Origin: Arcicella lustrica
Lineage (GTDB): Bacteria; Bacteroidota; Bacteroidia; Cytophagales; Spirosomataceae
Reading direction: 5' to 3'
Length of the DNA: 64,000 bases
NCBI RefSeq assembly: GCF_034930985.1
Contig: NZ_JAYGIM010000001.1
Span: 434,001 to 498,000, forward strand
Shown here: piece after piece, positions 7,736-16,092 of the stretch
How the letters are laid out: the number at the start of each line of letters is the position of its first letter
Numbering within the stretch: the stretch's first letter is position 1
Notes under the pieces: generated by a model
The model's database searches: none
Seen by the model: only the letters and a program-made list of their open reading frames with translations
What the model was told of the DNA's origin: nothing
Translations under genes and position numbers: made by a program

Positions 7736-9493
7736 CTACGCCGTTACAAACTGCATTTTATGTAAACTTGCATACCAACCATCTTTTTCTAAAAGCTCAT
7801 CGTGTGTGCCTTCTTCTTTGATTTCGCCTTTGTCTAGCACTAAAATTTTATGAGCATTCTGGATGGTAGAAAGTCTGTGAGCAATCACGATAGCCGTTCT
7901 GCCTTTCATCAATTTTGCAATCGCATTCTGAATCATTTCTTCGGTTTCGGTATCGACAGACGAAGTAGCTTCATCCAACACAATTACTTTCGGGTCGTGA
8001 ACCAAGGCTCTTACAAATGAAATCAATTGTCTTTGTCCAACCGAAAGCGTCGCACCTCTTTCCATCACATTGTAATCATAGCCATCAGGCAAACGTTCGA
8101 TAAAATCATGCGCACCAACCAATTTTGCGGCTTCAATGATTTTTTCTCTGGTAATACTTTTATCTCCTAAAGTAATATTGTTTTCAATCGTGTCAGAAAA
8201 TAAAAATACATCCTGCAAAACAACACCAATTTTACTTCTCAAACTATTTAATTCATAGTCTTGTAAATCGACATCGTCCACAAAAATTTTACCTTTATTG
8301 ATTTCGTAAAAACGACTTAATAAATTAATTGTTGATGATTTCCCAGCGCCTGTTGCTCCGACTAAAGCAATGGTTTCTCCTTGTTTTACTTCAAAAGAAA
8401 TATCTTTCAACACATATTCTTCGTCATTGTAAGCAAACCAAACGTTTTCGAAACGTACATTTCCTTTTAGTTTATCGGCTTTAAAAGTACCGTTGTTCAC
8501 CACATATTCGTCTGATTCCAGTAATTTAATAATTCTTTCGGTAGAAACAATTCCCATTTGAAGCGTATTAAAACGGTCTGCCAAAAAGCGAATCGGACGA
8601 AAAAACAAGTTCATAAACATAATAAACGCTGTGAGTGTCCCCAATGTCATATCGTGTGTAAGAATCTGTTTTGAACCAAACCAAACAATCAAACCCGTTC
8701 CAGCGGCTAAAATTACATCGGCAACTGGAAAGTAAACAGAATATGCCCAAATAGAACGAATATGCGCATTACGGTGTACTTCGTTGATTTTTAGGAATTT
8801 GTCATACTCTAATTTCTCAGAATTAAAGATTTGTACAATGTTCATTCCTGTAATATGTTCTTGCACAAAGGAATTCAAGTTGGCTACTGCCAAACGCACT
8901 TCATTAAAGCTTTTCTTGATATATTCTTTGAACAAATACGTGGAAATCACCATAAACGGAACGGTACAAAGACAAATCAAAGTCAAACGCCAATCTGTCC
9001 AAAACATGACGCCTGTGATTAAAACCAATTGCAGAATATCGCCAGCAATTGCCGCCAAACCTTCTGAAAACACATCATTAAGCGTTTCAATATCTGAAAC
9101 AGTACGAGTCACCAAACGACCGATGGGCGTATCATCAAAAAACTTTAGTCGAAGCGAAAGTATTTTCTCGTATAGTTGCACACGGATGTCACGAATAACG
9201 GTTTGTCCTAACCAACCAGCCATATAAGCACTAACAAATTGCAGAAAACCTTGTAAGAGTAAAACTCCAATCATCAACAAAAGCATGTTAGCAAGCATCG
9301 GATAATTGCCAGCTACAATATAATTATCAATGGTATGGCGAATTAACAATGGATTAAGCGGCACCACACAAGCCGAAACCATGATGATGACAACCAAAGA
9401 CCAAAACCTTAAGCGATAAGGAGTAAGGAAACTGTAAATTCTTTTAAGGATTTGTATATCAAATATTTGCCCGCTTTTTTCTTCTTTTCTCAT
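7736..9493 (-). CDS. ABC exporter half-transporter (MsbA/multidrug type)
   Basis: 585 residues with a fused type-1 exporter membrane domain (six hydrophobic segments up to about residue 310) and an ATPase domain. Visible motifs are Walker A 'GATGAGKSS', Q-loop 'VLQDVFLF', signature 'LSVGQRQ', Walker B 'VIVLDEAT' and switch 'IAHRLST'. Length and order are typical of homodimeric or heterodimeric lipid/drug exporters. The gene stands alone; a partner half-transporter is not next to it, which favours a homodimer. Substrate is unknown. Its neighbours on both sides are unrelated, so context gives no hint. Confidence 0.93.
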   Translation of the reverse strand: MRKEEKSGQIFDIQILKRIYSFLTPYRLRFWSLVVIIMVSACVVPLNPLLIRHTIDNYIVAGNYPMLANMLLLMIGVLLLQGFLQFVSAYMAGWLGQTVIRDIRVQLYEKILSLRLKFFDDTPIGRLVTRTVSDIETLNDVFSEGLAAIAGDILQLVLITGVMFWTDWRLTLICLCTVPFMVISTYLFKEYIKKSFNEVRLAVANLNSFVQEHITGMNIVQIFNSEKLEYDKFLKINEVHRNAHIRSIWAYSVYFPVADVILAAGTGLIVWFGSKQILTHDMTLGTLTAFIMFMNLFFRPIRFLADRFNTLQMGIVSTERIIKLLESDEYVVNNGTFKADKLKGNVRFENVWFAYNDEEYVLKDISFEVKQGETIALVGATGAGKSSTINLLSRFYEINKGKIFVDDVDLQDYELNSLRSKIGVVLQDVFLFSDTIENNITLGDKSITREKIIEAAKLVGAHDFIERLPDGYDYNVMERGATLSVGQRQLISFVRALVHDPKVIVLDEATSSVDTETEEMIQNAIAKLMKGRTAIVIAHRLSTIQNAHKILVLDKGEIKEEGTHDELLEKDGWYASLHKMQFVTA

Positions 9494-9810
9494 TAATTTG
9501 TTTGAAATATTGAGGTGGTTTTCAATAACACTTCAAAATTAACATAAGATTTTGGGGAATGGTTTAGCATGGTGGAAATAAGTAGCATTCAACTATCAGT
9601 TTTTTAGTATTAAAAAAGGTATAAAAAGACTAAAAAATAACCCCGTATTTTCCCCGTATTGATAGCGTAGAAATACGGTATTTTACCTCAAAAAGCCTTT
9701 AATTTGTTGATTTTGATGGTTTTAGTGAAAATGCCTATTGTGTAAATGATGATTAAATAGTAGTTTCAAATAGTTAAATCGAATCTAAAACATAAACCGC
9801 TTAAATTATC
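9494..9810. other. Intergenic region (317 bp) upstream of the sensory locus
   Basis: Non-coding. It holds the phased CCCCGTATT motif cluster described separately and about 130 bp of AT-rich leader between that cluster and the first gene at 9811. No hairpin terminator for the leftward ABC gene is expected here, because this is its 5' side. Confidence 0.6.
9641..9678. promoter_or_regulatory. Phased CCCCGTATT repeat, candidate operator
   Basis: CCCCGTATT occurs at 9641-9649 and again at 9652-9660, one helical turn (11 bp) apart. The reverse complement of its core, AATACGG, lies at 9672-9678. This direct plus inverted arrangement is typical of a dimeric or oligomeric regulator site. It is 133 bp before the first gene of a locus ending in a LuxR-type response regulator, the obvious candidate to bind it. 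The repeats are seen directly; function is inferred. Confidence 0.55.
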
Positions 9811-10359
9811 ATGAAAAATACACTGATTCTATTACTCGGCATTTTTGTTGGTAGCCTCAACCTCATTTTTAACTTCAAACCTACTTCGATAGAAGGGCAA
9901 AAGGAAGAGAAGTTGGTAGCCACAGCTAAAGCTCCTTTGGTGATGGATACTTCCCCTAATGATGCCAAAGAAATGATTAGCAATTTGTATGCTTTTATGA
10001 AGAAAAATCCAGAAAAGACACCAGCTTTATTTAATAGAAGTTATGCTTTGGATTTTAGATATTTCAATCAGATTATCGAAAAACATGATTTAATAAATTT
10101 TGTAAACGACCCTACAAACAAATCAGAAGCATTAAAAATTAGAATTTACCCAGCATTGAGAAAGCAAGGAAATACTGAAGCCTTGACATTTATTATGATG
10201 ATAGAGAAAAATGGAAAAATGTTATGGGATAGTAATAATCCAAACTCTCCTCAACTTGAAATACAGGACCAAATGGGTATTTGTCCGATAATTTGTCCAG
10301 AGGAAAATGATTTATTTACTGAATCAGAATGGAAGAAGAAAACCAGCCTTTATAACTAA
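9811..10359 (+). CDS. Exported or membrane-anchored protein of unknown function, sensory locus
   Basis: 182 residues with an N-terminal hydrophobic segment (MKNTLILLLGIFVGSLNLIF) that would act as signal peptide or anchor. The C-terminal half contains 'ALKIRIYPALRKQGNTEALT', then FIMMIEKNGK, and ends near a 'CPIICPEE' pair of cysteines. This pattern (short helical start, I.IYPA, a beta strand pair ending in a G-K turn) parallels 'EGISVYYVYP...LSVLILGNDGNGK' in the next gene, so the two look like diverged members of one family. I recall similar unnamed proteins in other Bacteroidota but cannot name a domain. It is first in a rightward five-gene set ending in a kinase and a response regulator. 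Confidence 0.7.
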   Translation: MKNTLILLLGIFVGSLNLIFNFKPTSIEGQKEEKLVATAKAPLVMDTSPNDAKEMISNLYAFMKKNPEKTPALFNRSYALDFRYFNQIIEKHDLINFVNDPTNKSEALKIRIYPALRKQGNTEALTFIMMIEKNGKMLWDSNNPNSPQLEIQDQMGICPIICPEENDLFTESEWKKKTSLYN

Positions 10360-10429
10360 AACTAAGAGTATTTAAAATTTAACTATAAATATTTAACCGT
10401 TTCACAATTTAAACCCCTAATAAAAACAA

Positions 10430-11035
10430 ATGGATATTAAATTAAAAACAACTGCCACTATTAATGAAATAAGTGCTTTAAAAATTGTAAATAAAGAAGC
10501 GACTATGACTTCAAGTCCCAAAGACATTGATTTATCTGAAAACACAACTACTCAAGGAGCATTTGGGAAATTTGTATCAAAAGAATTTGCTTGTGATGTA
10601 TTTAAAAGCTACAAGCAAACAATTCAAACAGCACCTTCTTCACCTTTTGGCAAAGATGTAGAAAGAGTATTTTTTAGTAGAGAATTAATTGATTTGATTC
10701 TTTCTCAAAGTGGTTGTGAGGGAATTTCAGTTTATTATGTTTACCCACCAACTGTAGAACAGATAAATGATATGGTTCTTAATAATGCCAGAATAAAAGA
10801 ATCCGACATTAAAAGACATCTCTCAGTTTTAATCTTAGGAAATGACGGAAATGGAAAACCTTTGGTAGATATAGAAAATCCAACGCAAGGTTCTAACAGT
10901 ATAATTGCTGAAGTAGGTGCACCTCCACCATACAATAAGACTCTTAGAGGAAGTGGAGAAGCTTGGAGTGCGGAAAAATCTGTAAAATCAACAATGGAAA
11001 ATAGGACAACAGGCATTGATTATTTATCTTTATAA
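10430..11035 (+). CDS. Cytoplasmic protein of unknown function, related to the preceding gene
   Basis: 201 residues without signal peptide. The first 45 residues are polar and probably disordered. The core (residues about 60-165) reads 'FFSRELIDLILSQSGCEGIS' followed by VYYVYPPT, and later 'LSVLILGNDGNGKPLVD'. The block F..E.ID.IL.Q.GC.GI.VYY followed by a hydrophobic strand and a D-x-GNGK turn suggests a small alpha/beta domain. It lies 70 bp after the related 182-residue gene and 21 bp before a membrane protein gene, so probably in the same operon. Function is unknown; a ligand or partner for the linked kinase is a guess. Confidence 0.7.
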   Translation: MDIKLKTTATINEISALKIVNKEATMTSSPKDIDLSENTTTQGAFGKFVSKEFACDVFKSYKQTIQTAPSSPFGKDVERVFFSRELIDLILSQSGCEGISVYYVYPPTVEQINDMVLNNARIKESDIKRHLSVLILGNDGNGKPLVDIENPTQGSNSIIAEVGAPPPYNKTLRGSGEAWSAEKSVKSTMENRTTGIDYLSL

Positions 11036-11056
11036 GATAAATAATCAATTACTTAA

Positions 11057-11698
11057 ATGGATTTAGGTTTATATATTCTTTATTTGATACTTCTAACTGT
11101 ATGTTTTATTTTAAGTTTGATTAAAATAAAAGGAAATCAATTAAAAATTTTTCCTTATTTACTTTTTTGTTCATTAGTAACAGAGATAACCGTCTCTGTT
11201 ACTAATTATGTTTACAAAAATCATGGAATAATGTACTTAATTTATCAAATTTATATTCCTATTGAGTTTTTGTTTTTGATTTTTTTTTTAAAACAAAGCA
11301 TTACTGATAATAAAATATCAAGCTTTATTAATTGGACTATTCTGTTTTTTTTTATTGCAGATTTTATTCTAATTTATTTTCAAGGTATTTTTATTTTCCC
11401 AGGTCACATCCTTAATTTAGAAGGGATAATAATATCAATTTTAGCTTGTAATATGTTATTGAATCTACCAATTGATATTAATACTCCAATACATAAAGTG
11501 TCTCTACTTTGGATTAGTTTAGGCTTACTTACTTATTATTCATCTTCATTTATTTTCAATGGACTTTATAATTATCTTTTTATTAACGCAATTAAAAGTC
11601 TTTCTTTTCTACAATCAGTGTTGATGATGCTTCCTAATTATTTATTGTATTTGTTTATTTCAATAGGAATTTTATGCTCCAACCCAACTCAGAAATAG
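11057..11698 (+). CDS. Multi-pass membrane protein of the sensory locus
   Basis: 213 residues, almost entirely hydrophobic, with six to seven transmembrane helices joined by very short loops. There is no recognisable catalytic or transport motif. The gene overlaps the start of the kinase gene by 25 bp, indicating translational coupling. Membrane proteins of this shape preceding HisKA_3 kinases can act as their sensory part, because the kinase itself has only one short membrane anchor. That role is inference. Base composition is more AT-rich than the neighbours, as expected from its Phe/Ile/Leu/Tyr content. Confidence 0.75.
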   Translation: MDLGLYILYLILLTVCFILSLIKIKGNQLKIFPYLLFCSLVTEITVSVTNYVYKNHGIMYLIYQIYIPIEFLFLIFFLKQSITDNKISSFINWTILFFFIADFILIYFQGIFIFPGHILNLEGIIISILACNMLLNLPIDINTPIHKVSLLWISLGLLTYYSSSFIFNGLYNYLFINAIKSLSFLQSVLMMLPNYLLYLFISIGILCSNPTQK

Positions 11699-12465
11699 TA
11701 GTAACAATCATAAGTGTTTCAGTTTTGCTAACTGTAATGATAGTATTTGTTTTTATCGCTATTCTTAGATACCAAAATAGAGTTCGTATTCATTTAGAAG
11801 AGGTGACAAATCTCAAAATTGCTTATGAACAAGAGATTCTTAAATCTCAGTTAGAAATTCAAAACCAGACTTTACAAGAAATTGCTCAAGAATTGCATGA
11901 TAATATTGGTCAGTTACTTTCTGTGGCTAGGATTAATTTGAATGTCATGGAAGAGGAAGTAGATGATAAAGATGGTTACATCAAACAAACTAACGAGATT
12001 ATCAATCAATCTATCAACGATTTACGTGCTCTAACAAAAAGCTTTGATGGTGACTTTGTACAACAATTTGGTTTAGAAGAAAGTCTCTCTCACGAAATCG
12101 CTAGAATCCGTAAAACAAAACGCTTTGCTACAGAAATCAATATTGTTGGCGAAAAATATTCGCTTGGTTATGAACGAGAAATTGTTTTATTTAGAGTAGC
12201 GCAAGAGATTCTAAATAATGCTCTCAAGCATTCTAAAGCCCAAAATTTAATAGTACTTTTAAATTACACACCCGAAACTTTTGAACTGACTATCAAAGAT
12301 GATGGAAAAGGTTTCGATATCGAAAGAATTCAGCAAAATGAAATAAATCAATCGGGGGCAGGACTTAGAAATATTCAAAGAAGAGTAAAACTGATAGGAG
12401 GGATTTGCCAGATTAGTTCTGAAATCGGAAAAGAAACACAAATTACAATTACATTAAACCACTAA
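11674..12465 (+). CDS. HisKA_3 sensor histidine kinase
   Basis: 263 residues. One N-terminal membrane helix (residues about 9-32) is followed by a coiled-coil linker. The HisKA_3 dimerisation domain has the phospho-accepting His75 in 'IAQELHDNIGQLLS'. The ATPase domain shows the N box 'QEILNNALKHSKA', G1 'IKDDGKGFD' and 'GAGLRNIQRRVKLIGG'. This is the architecture of kinases that phosphorylate NarL/LuxR-type regulators, and such a regulator follows 14 bp downstream. No extracytoplasmic sensing domain is present, so input probably comes through the overlapping membrane-protein gene. Confidence 0.93.
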   Translation: MLQPNSEIVVTIISVSVLLTVMIVFVFIAILRYQNRVRIHLEEVTNLKIAYEQEILKSQLEIQNQTLQEIAQELHDNIGQLLSVARINLNVMEEEVDDKDGYIKQTNEIINQSINDLRALTKSFDGDFVQQFGLEESLSHEIARIRKTKRFATEINIVGEKYSLGYEREIVLFRVAQEILNNALKHSKAQNLIVLLNYTPETFELTIKDDGKGFDIERIQQNEINQSGAGLRNIQRRVKLIGGICQISSEIGKETQITITLNH

Positions 12466-12479
12466 GTAAGATTTAAAAA

Positions 12480-13127
12480 ATGAAATACAAAATTGCCATT
12501 GTAGATGACCACACTTTATTTGCTAATGCTTTGGCAGGCTTAGTCCAAAAAATGGAAACTTTTGAAGTGATGTTCGAGGTTGGTAATGGAAAAGAATTGA
12601 TTCAGCACTTTAAATTAAAAATGATTCCAGATGTTGTGCTGTTAGACATCAATATGCCTGAAATGGATGGCTACGAAACGGCTTTATGGTTGAAGAATAA
12701 TTACCCAGAAGTAAAAGTATTAGCACTTTCGATGTTCGATAAAGAGGAGGCAATTGTCGGAATGTTAAGAAATGGTGCTAAAGGGTATTTACTGAAAGGT
12801 TGTAAACCTTCTGAACTCAGAACAGCTTTAGATAATGTTATCAATAAAGGATTTCACTACACAGAATTTGTAACGGATAAATTATTAAAAAGCTTGAATC
12901 CTGAAAAAGTTAAAAATCCCATCAAAGAATTAGGTTTGAACGACCGTGAACTTGAATTTGTTCGTCATGCTTGTACAGAACTTACTTACAATCAAATCGC
13001 AGATTTGATGTGTTGTAGTGCCAGAACTGTAGATGGTTATCGAGAACAAGCTTTCTACAAAATGAAAGTAAAGACAAGAGTAGGAATTGTTGTAGAGGCG
13101 ATAAAATTAGGAATTGTTACTTTGTAG
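12480..13127 (+). CDS. NarL/LuxR-family response regulator
   Basis: 215 residues. The receiver domain has the acidic pair 'VDDH' at the start, the phospho-acceptor Asp56 in 'VVLLDINMPEMDG', and Lys in 'GYLLKGCKPSEL'. The C-terminal LuxR-type helix-turn-helix is 'LTYNQIADLMCCSARTVDGY'. It is last in the sensory operon and followed at once by a hairpin terminator. Its likely partner is the kinase at 11674. The phased CCCCGTATT repeat at 9641 is a plausible target (inference). Confidence 0.93.
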   Translation: MKYKIAIVDDHTLFANALAGLVQKMETFEVMFEVGNGKELIQHFKLKMIPDVVLLDINMPEMDGYETALWLKNNYPEVKVLALSMFDKEEAIVGMLRNGAKGYLLKGCKPSELRTALDNVINKGFHYTEFVTDKLLKSLNPEKVKNPIKELGLNDRELEFVRHACTELTYNQIADLMCCSARTVDGYREQAFYKMKVKTRVGIVVEAIKLGIVTL

Positions 13128-13171
13128 CTTTGAGTCATCAGCCTTGGTAATCCAACGCTAATGACTCAAAG
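13128..13171 (+). terminator. Hairpin at the end of the sensory operon
   Basis: An 11-bp perfect inverted repeat (CTTTGAGTCAT / ATGACTCAAAG) with a 22-base loop starts directly after the regulator stop codon and lies between convergent genes. It lacks a long T-tract, so termination strength is uncertain. Confidence 0.6.
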
Positions 13172-13188
13172 TTCAGATTCCTGATAGC

Positions 13189-13923
13189 TTACAAAGTCCA
13201 AACAGTTTCACCTGTCACCAATTCTAGTCCGTTTTGATTGACCATTTTGTGAATAAACCCATCTTTTCCTCTTTGGCTTTGTGTGATAATTTTATCTCCG
13301 AAAAGACTTTCGTTCTTAAAAATAATTTCAAAAGTTTTTAGTACTCCATCGTTCAGCACATTGGTAGGAACACTTTCCATCAACCATTCTACATATCGAT
13401 TATTATTTGCATGTTGGTTTGAATCAATATCATGCCAACGAATATCGAAAGCTCTTTGTGTTTCAACAGTAGTCAAGGGTGAAATTTTACCAGCAACCTT
13501 TTGTACGGGCTTTTCGCTTCCACAAGTTGGAGTGATGGCACGCATCCAGTCTGGCACAGATGTTATTCTACGACGAGCAATATCAATCAAGCCAAACAAG
13601 GCATTGGCACGAATTATTTCAACGCCAGCGGCATTATAGACTTTAAAATCACGATAGTAAAAATACTTGTCTATTTCTTGAACGTATGTTTTTACAACAA
13701 CGGTTTCGTCATAAGATGGCAATTGTTCAATCCATATTTTCATGCGAGATAACACCCAAGTAATATTATGTTGGGCACTCAAATCTGGTGCAGAAACATT
13801 AGCAACAACAGAATGCCGCCAAGCCATTTCTTGAAACAGTCCATTCAAAGCAGGAATGGTTAGATTGCTGTGGGCATCTACTTCGGTAATTCTAATTCGG
13901 TATGATTCAGTAATAAACTCCAA
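13189..13923 (-). CDS. Acyl-ACP thioesterase
   Basis: 244 residues, the length of bacterial FatA/FatB-like thioesterases with two tandem hotdog domains. The N-terminal half has 'LNGLFQEMAWRHS' and 'ITWVLSRMKIWIEQLPSYDE', typical of the family. The second hotdog carries 'DIRWHDIDSNQHANNNRYVE', matching the conserved D-x-N-x-H-x-NN catalytic stretch. It would release free fatty acids from acyl carrier protein in the cytoplasm. Monocistronic and leftward, with a hairpin on its 5' side belonging to the upstream gene. Confidence 0.92.
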   Translation of the reverse strand: MEFITESYRIRITEVDAHSNLTIPALNGLFQEMAWRHSVVANVSAPDLSAQHNITWVLSRMKIWIEQLPSYDETVVVKTYVQEIDKYFYYRDFKVYNAAGVEIIRANALFGLIDIARRRITSVPDWMRAITPTCGSEKPVQKVAGKISPLTTVETQRAFDIRWHDIDSNQHANNNRYVEWLMESVPTNVLNDGVLKTFEIIFKNESLFGDKIITQSQRGKDGFIHKMVNQNGLELVTGETVWTL

Positions 13924-13956
13924 TATTCAAAGTGGTTAAATATGTTTATAAAAATG

Positions 13957-14005
13957 AAAAACTTCCAAAAAACAGTTCAAACGAACCGTTTTTCTGGAAG
14001 TTTTT
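13957..14005 (-). terminator. Hairpin terminator
   Basis: AAAAACTTCC and GGAAGTTTTT arms enclose a second, slightly imperfect stem with a four-base loop. Placed 60 bp after the stop of the leftward gene at 14066; flanking A/T runs give a U-tract on the minus strand. Confidence 0.8.
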
Positions 14006-14065
14006 ATAATTGATAAATGCTGTGAAAATTACTGGAAAATGTAACTAAGCAAAATAACATTCAAT

Positions 14066-14791
14066 CTAATTTCCAGTTTTTTGTTCTTTCAAGAATTTCT
14101 GACGAGAAATTCCCTCAGAAGGAGCATCTTCATAAGCTTTTTTGTACTCAGTCTTTTTTAAATCTCCATTTTTGATTGACTTAATGAAATTTGCCCAAGC
14201 AAAAGGGTTGGTAAATGCCATTAAAGGACTTTGCACGAAGCTTCTATTAGCAGCTGAGAAAGTCATTTGGTCTGAAAAGTTCTTGAAATTTCCTGCGCCA
14301 CTCAATCCCGCTCTTAAAGCCAATACATTCAATTTCGATTGCTCAAGGTTTTTTGCTAAAGCTTTTCTTCCTGCTTCATTATCCAATTTCATGTCCAGAA
14401 AAGCTTTTTTAAATTCATCTTCTGTTCTGTATGGATAAATTTTTACTTCCGCCAACATCTTAGAATCTTCGGTCATAAAAATGGTAGCAACTTGAGTCTG
14501 ATCGTTGGTTCTTGGAATGATGTAATACTTCTTTTTATAACCAACGTAAGAAAATACTACGCTATCACCAGGATATACATACAAAGAAAAATTACCAAAA
14601 TCATCTGTCAAAGTACCTCTTCCTGACTGTGGATTGAAAACATAAGCATTCGGTAGAAACTCAGAACTACGGTCGGCAACAACTCTACCCGAAAAAATAA
14701 CGGATTTGTCTTGTCCTTGTCCAAAGCTAGTGTATTGAGATAGACAAATGATAAAAGCAATTGTAAATATGTATTTTAATTTTAATAGCAT
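14066..14791 (-). CDS. Exported carboxypeptidase-regulatory-like domain protein
   Basis: 241 residues with a signal peptide (hydrophobic run, then 'TSFGQ' cleavage region). Residues about 30-105 form a CarboxypepD_reg-like beta domain: 'FSGRVVADRSSEFLPNAYVF', 'GTLTDDFGNFSLYVYPGDSV' and 'FSYVGYKK'. The remainder is charged and helical ('DEFKKAFLDMKLDNEAGR') without recognised motifs. Such domains commonly form the N-terminus of TonB receptors, but here no barrel follows, so it is a stand-alone periplasmic or surface protein. It lies 123 bp beyond the cdsA stop in the same direction but may have its own promoter. Function unknown. Confidence 0.8.
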   Translation of the reverse strand: MLLKLKYIFTIAFIICLSQYTSFGQGQDKSVIFSGRVVADRSSEFLPNAYVFNPQSGRGTLTDDFGNFSLYVYPGDSVVFSYVGYKKKYYIIPRTNDQTQVATIFMTEDSKMLAEVKIYPYRTEDEFKKAFLDMKLDNEAGRKALAKNLEQSKLNVLALRAGLSGAGNFKNFSDQMTFSAANRSFVQSPLMAFTNPFAWANFIKSIKNGDLKKTEYKKAYEDAPSEGISRQKFLKEQKTGN

Positions 14792-14913
14792 CGTTTCACT
14801 TTCAGATGATGAATTTTATGTAAACTTACTCAATTTAACGCTTTCAAATGATAATCTTGTGTTGCTTTAACAGTTTTTAACGTTTCGTAAGTCTAGTAGA
14901 ATTCAGGCTAGAT

Positions 14914-15750
14914 TTACGGAAACAACTTTAAAAAAGTAATGATAAATGGAATAGAAAGTAACAAACCATCGAATCTATCTAAAAAACCACCATGCCCCGG
15001 AATGGTTGAAGCAGAGTCTTTTATTTTGATACTTCTTTTAAATAATGATTCTACTAAATCTCCATAAGTACCCGCTACCACAATAATTGCACCACAACCA
15101 AACCACTGCCAAGTTAAAAGGTCCGTAAAGTATTTTGAAAGAATAAAAGAAACAAGCATCGAAGCTAAGAATCCACCAACACTTCCTTCCCAAGATTTTT
15201 TGGGTGATACTCTTTCAAATAACTTGGTTCTGCCAAACTTTGTTCCAGCAAAATAAGCACCTGTATCGCTTGCCCATAACAAAAATAAACAACCTAAAGG
15301 ACGTTGCCAACTAAAATTTGTACTATTTAAAAATGCCAAAATGATAATTAAGGCAAATGGCAATGCTACATAAATAACACCTAAAAAAGTATAAGCGATA
15401 TTTTTAAAAGGTTTTTCATCTTGTGCTTTATAGAGTTTGATAAAAAATATCAAAGCCATCAAAGGTGAAAGTATATAATAATTGGCTTCGTGGATAATTC
15501 CTTTTTCGATGAGGAAAGTAACTGAAACCAATACAAAGCCACAAAAAGTACCGTAATAAGTTAAAGGTTCGTCGCCGTCTAGCCCCAATAATTTATAAAA
15601 TTCAAGTTGAGCTAAGATGGCAATAATAGCAAAAAGCCCAAAGAAAGTCCAATCGCTAAAAACAATGCAAAATATCAAAAAAGGAACAGCCACAACCGCT
15701 GCAATTACCCTTTGTTTCAGATTCGACATTCCTTGTAGTTTTTCATTCAT
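14914..15750 (-). CDS. cdsA: Phosphatidate cytidylyltransferase
   Basis: 278 residues, an integral membrane enzyme that makes CDP-diacylglycerol from phosphatidate and CTP for phospholipid synthesis. The signature near the C-terminus is intact: 'KIKDSASTIPGHGGFLDRFD', preceded by 'ASDTGAYFAGTKFGRTKL' and 'SPKKSWEGSVGG'. About eight hydrophobic segments. It is the last of a three-gene leftward set CPBP protease - DUF2007 - cdsA, with 26 bp after the DUF2007 stop, an order I associate with Bacteroidota. An in-frame Met at about residue 8 is an alternative start. Confidence 0.95.
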   Translation of the reverse strand: MNEKLQGMSNLKQRVIAAVVAVPFLIFCIVFSDWTFFGLFAIIAILAQLEFYKLLGLDGDEPLTYYGTFCGFVLVSVTFLIEKGIIHEANYYILSPLMALIFFIKLYKAQDEKPFKNIAYTFLGVIYVALPFALIIILAFLNSTNFSWQRPLGCLFLLWASDTGAYFAGTKFGRTKLFERVSPKKSWEGSVGGFLASMLVSFILSKYFTDLLTWQWFGCGAIIVVAGTYGDLVESLFKRSIKIKDSASTIPGHGGFLDRFDGLLLSIPFIITFLKLFP

Positions 15751-15776
15751 ATTGATTATTTTTTAATTAGTGATAC

Positions 15777-16004
15777 TTATGCAATTTCTTTACTTTCTTC
15801 CAATCCTCCTTCATTATCCAATAAAAACTTGGCTAAAACAGCATCTTTCTGGTGAACATATACTTCACACAGCCCGATAAGATAAGAACTATCTCTTTTA
15901 CTGACGATAACCGCATTGATTTGGTGTTCATCTTCCAAATAAGCTTTGGCTAATTCTGCTTTAAATGGATTTGCAGATTCGTAAATTTTCTTCCAATCAT
16001 TCAT
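15777..16004 (-). CDS. DUF2007 family small protein
   Basis: 75 residues from the start chosen here. The sequence 'WKKIYESANPFKAELAKAYL' and the later 'SYLIGLCEVYVHQKD' match DUF2007, a small ferredoxin-like domain suggested to act in signalling. A longer ORF starting at 16103 would add 33 residues and overlap the upstream gene by 11 bp. I reject that extension because the domain begins exactly at MNDWKK and the extra DNA contains the 'aattcat..' word filler seen in other intergenic gaps of this window. Part of the CPBP-DUF2007-cdsA operon. Confidence 0.75.
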   Translation of the reverse strand: MNDWKKIYESANPFKAELAKAYLEDEHQINAVIVSKRDSSYLIGLCEVYVHQKDAVLAKFLLDNEGGLEESKEIA

Positions 16005-16092
16005 TAAGTAAAAGTTATGAATTATGAGCAATCCGCTGTAGCGGTGATGAATTCTGATTCGTTTGTCTATTTCTTTTAGACTATCTATAAAA

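Noticed and set aside
8784..9227. 147-codon frame opposite the ABC exporter
   Set aside because: Shadow of a well-supported gene on the other strand; no recognisable product.
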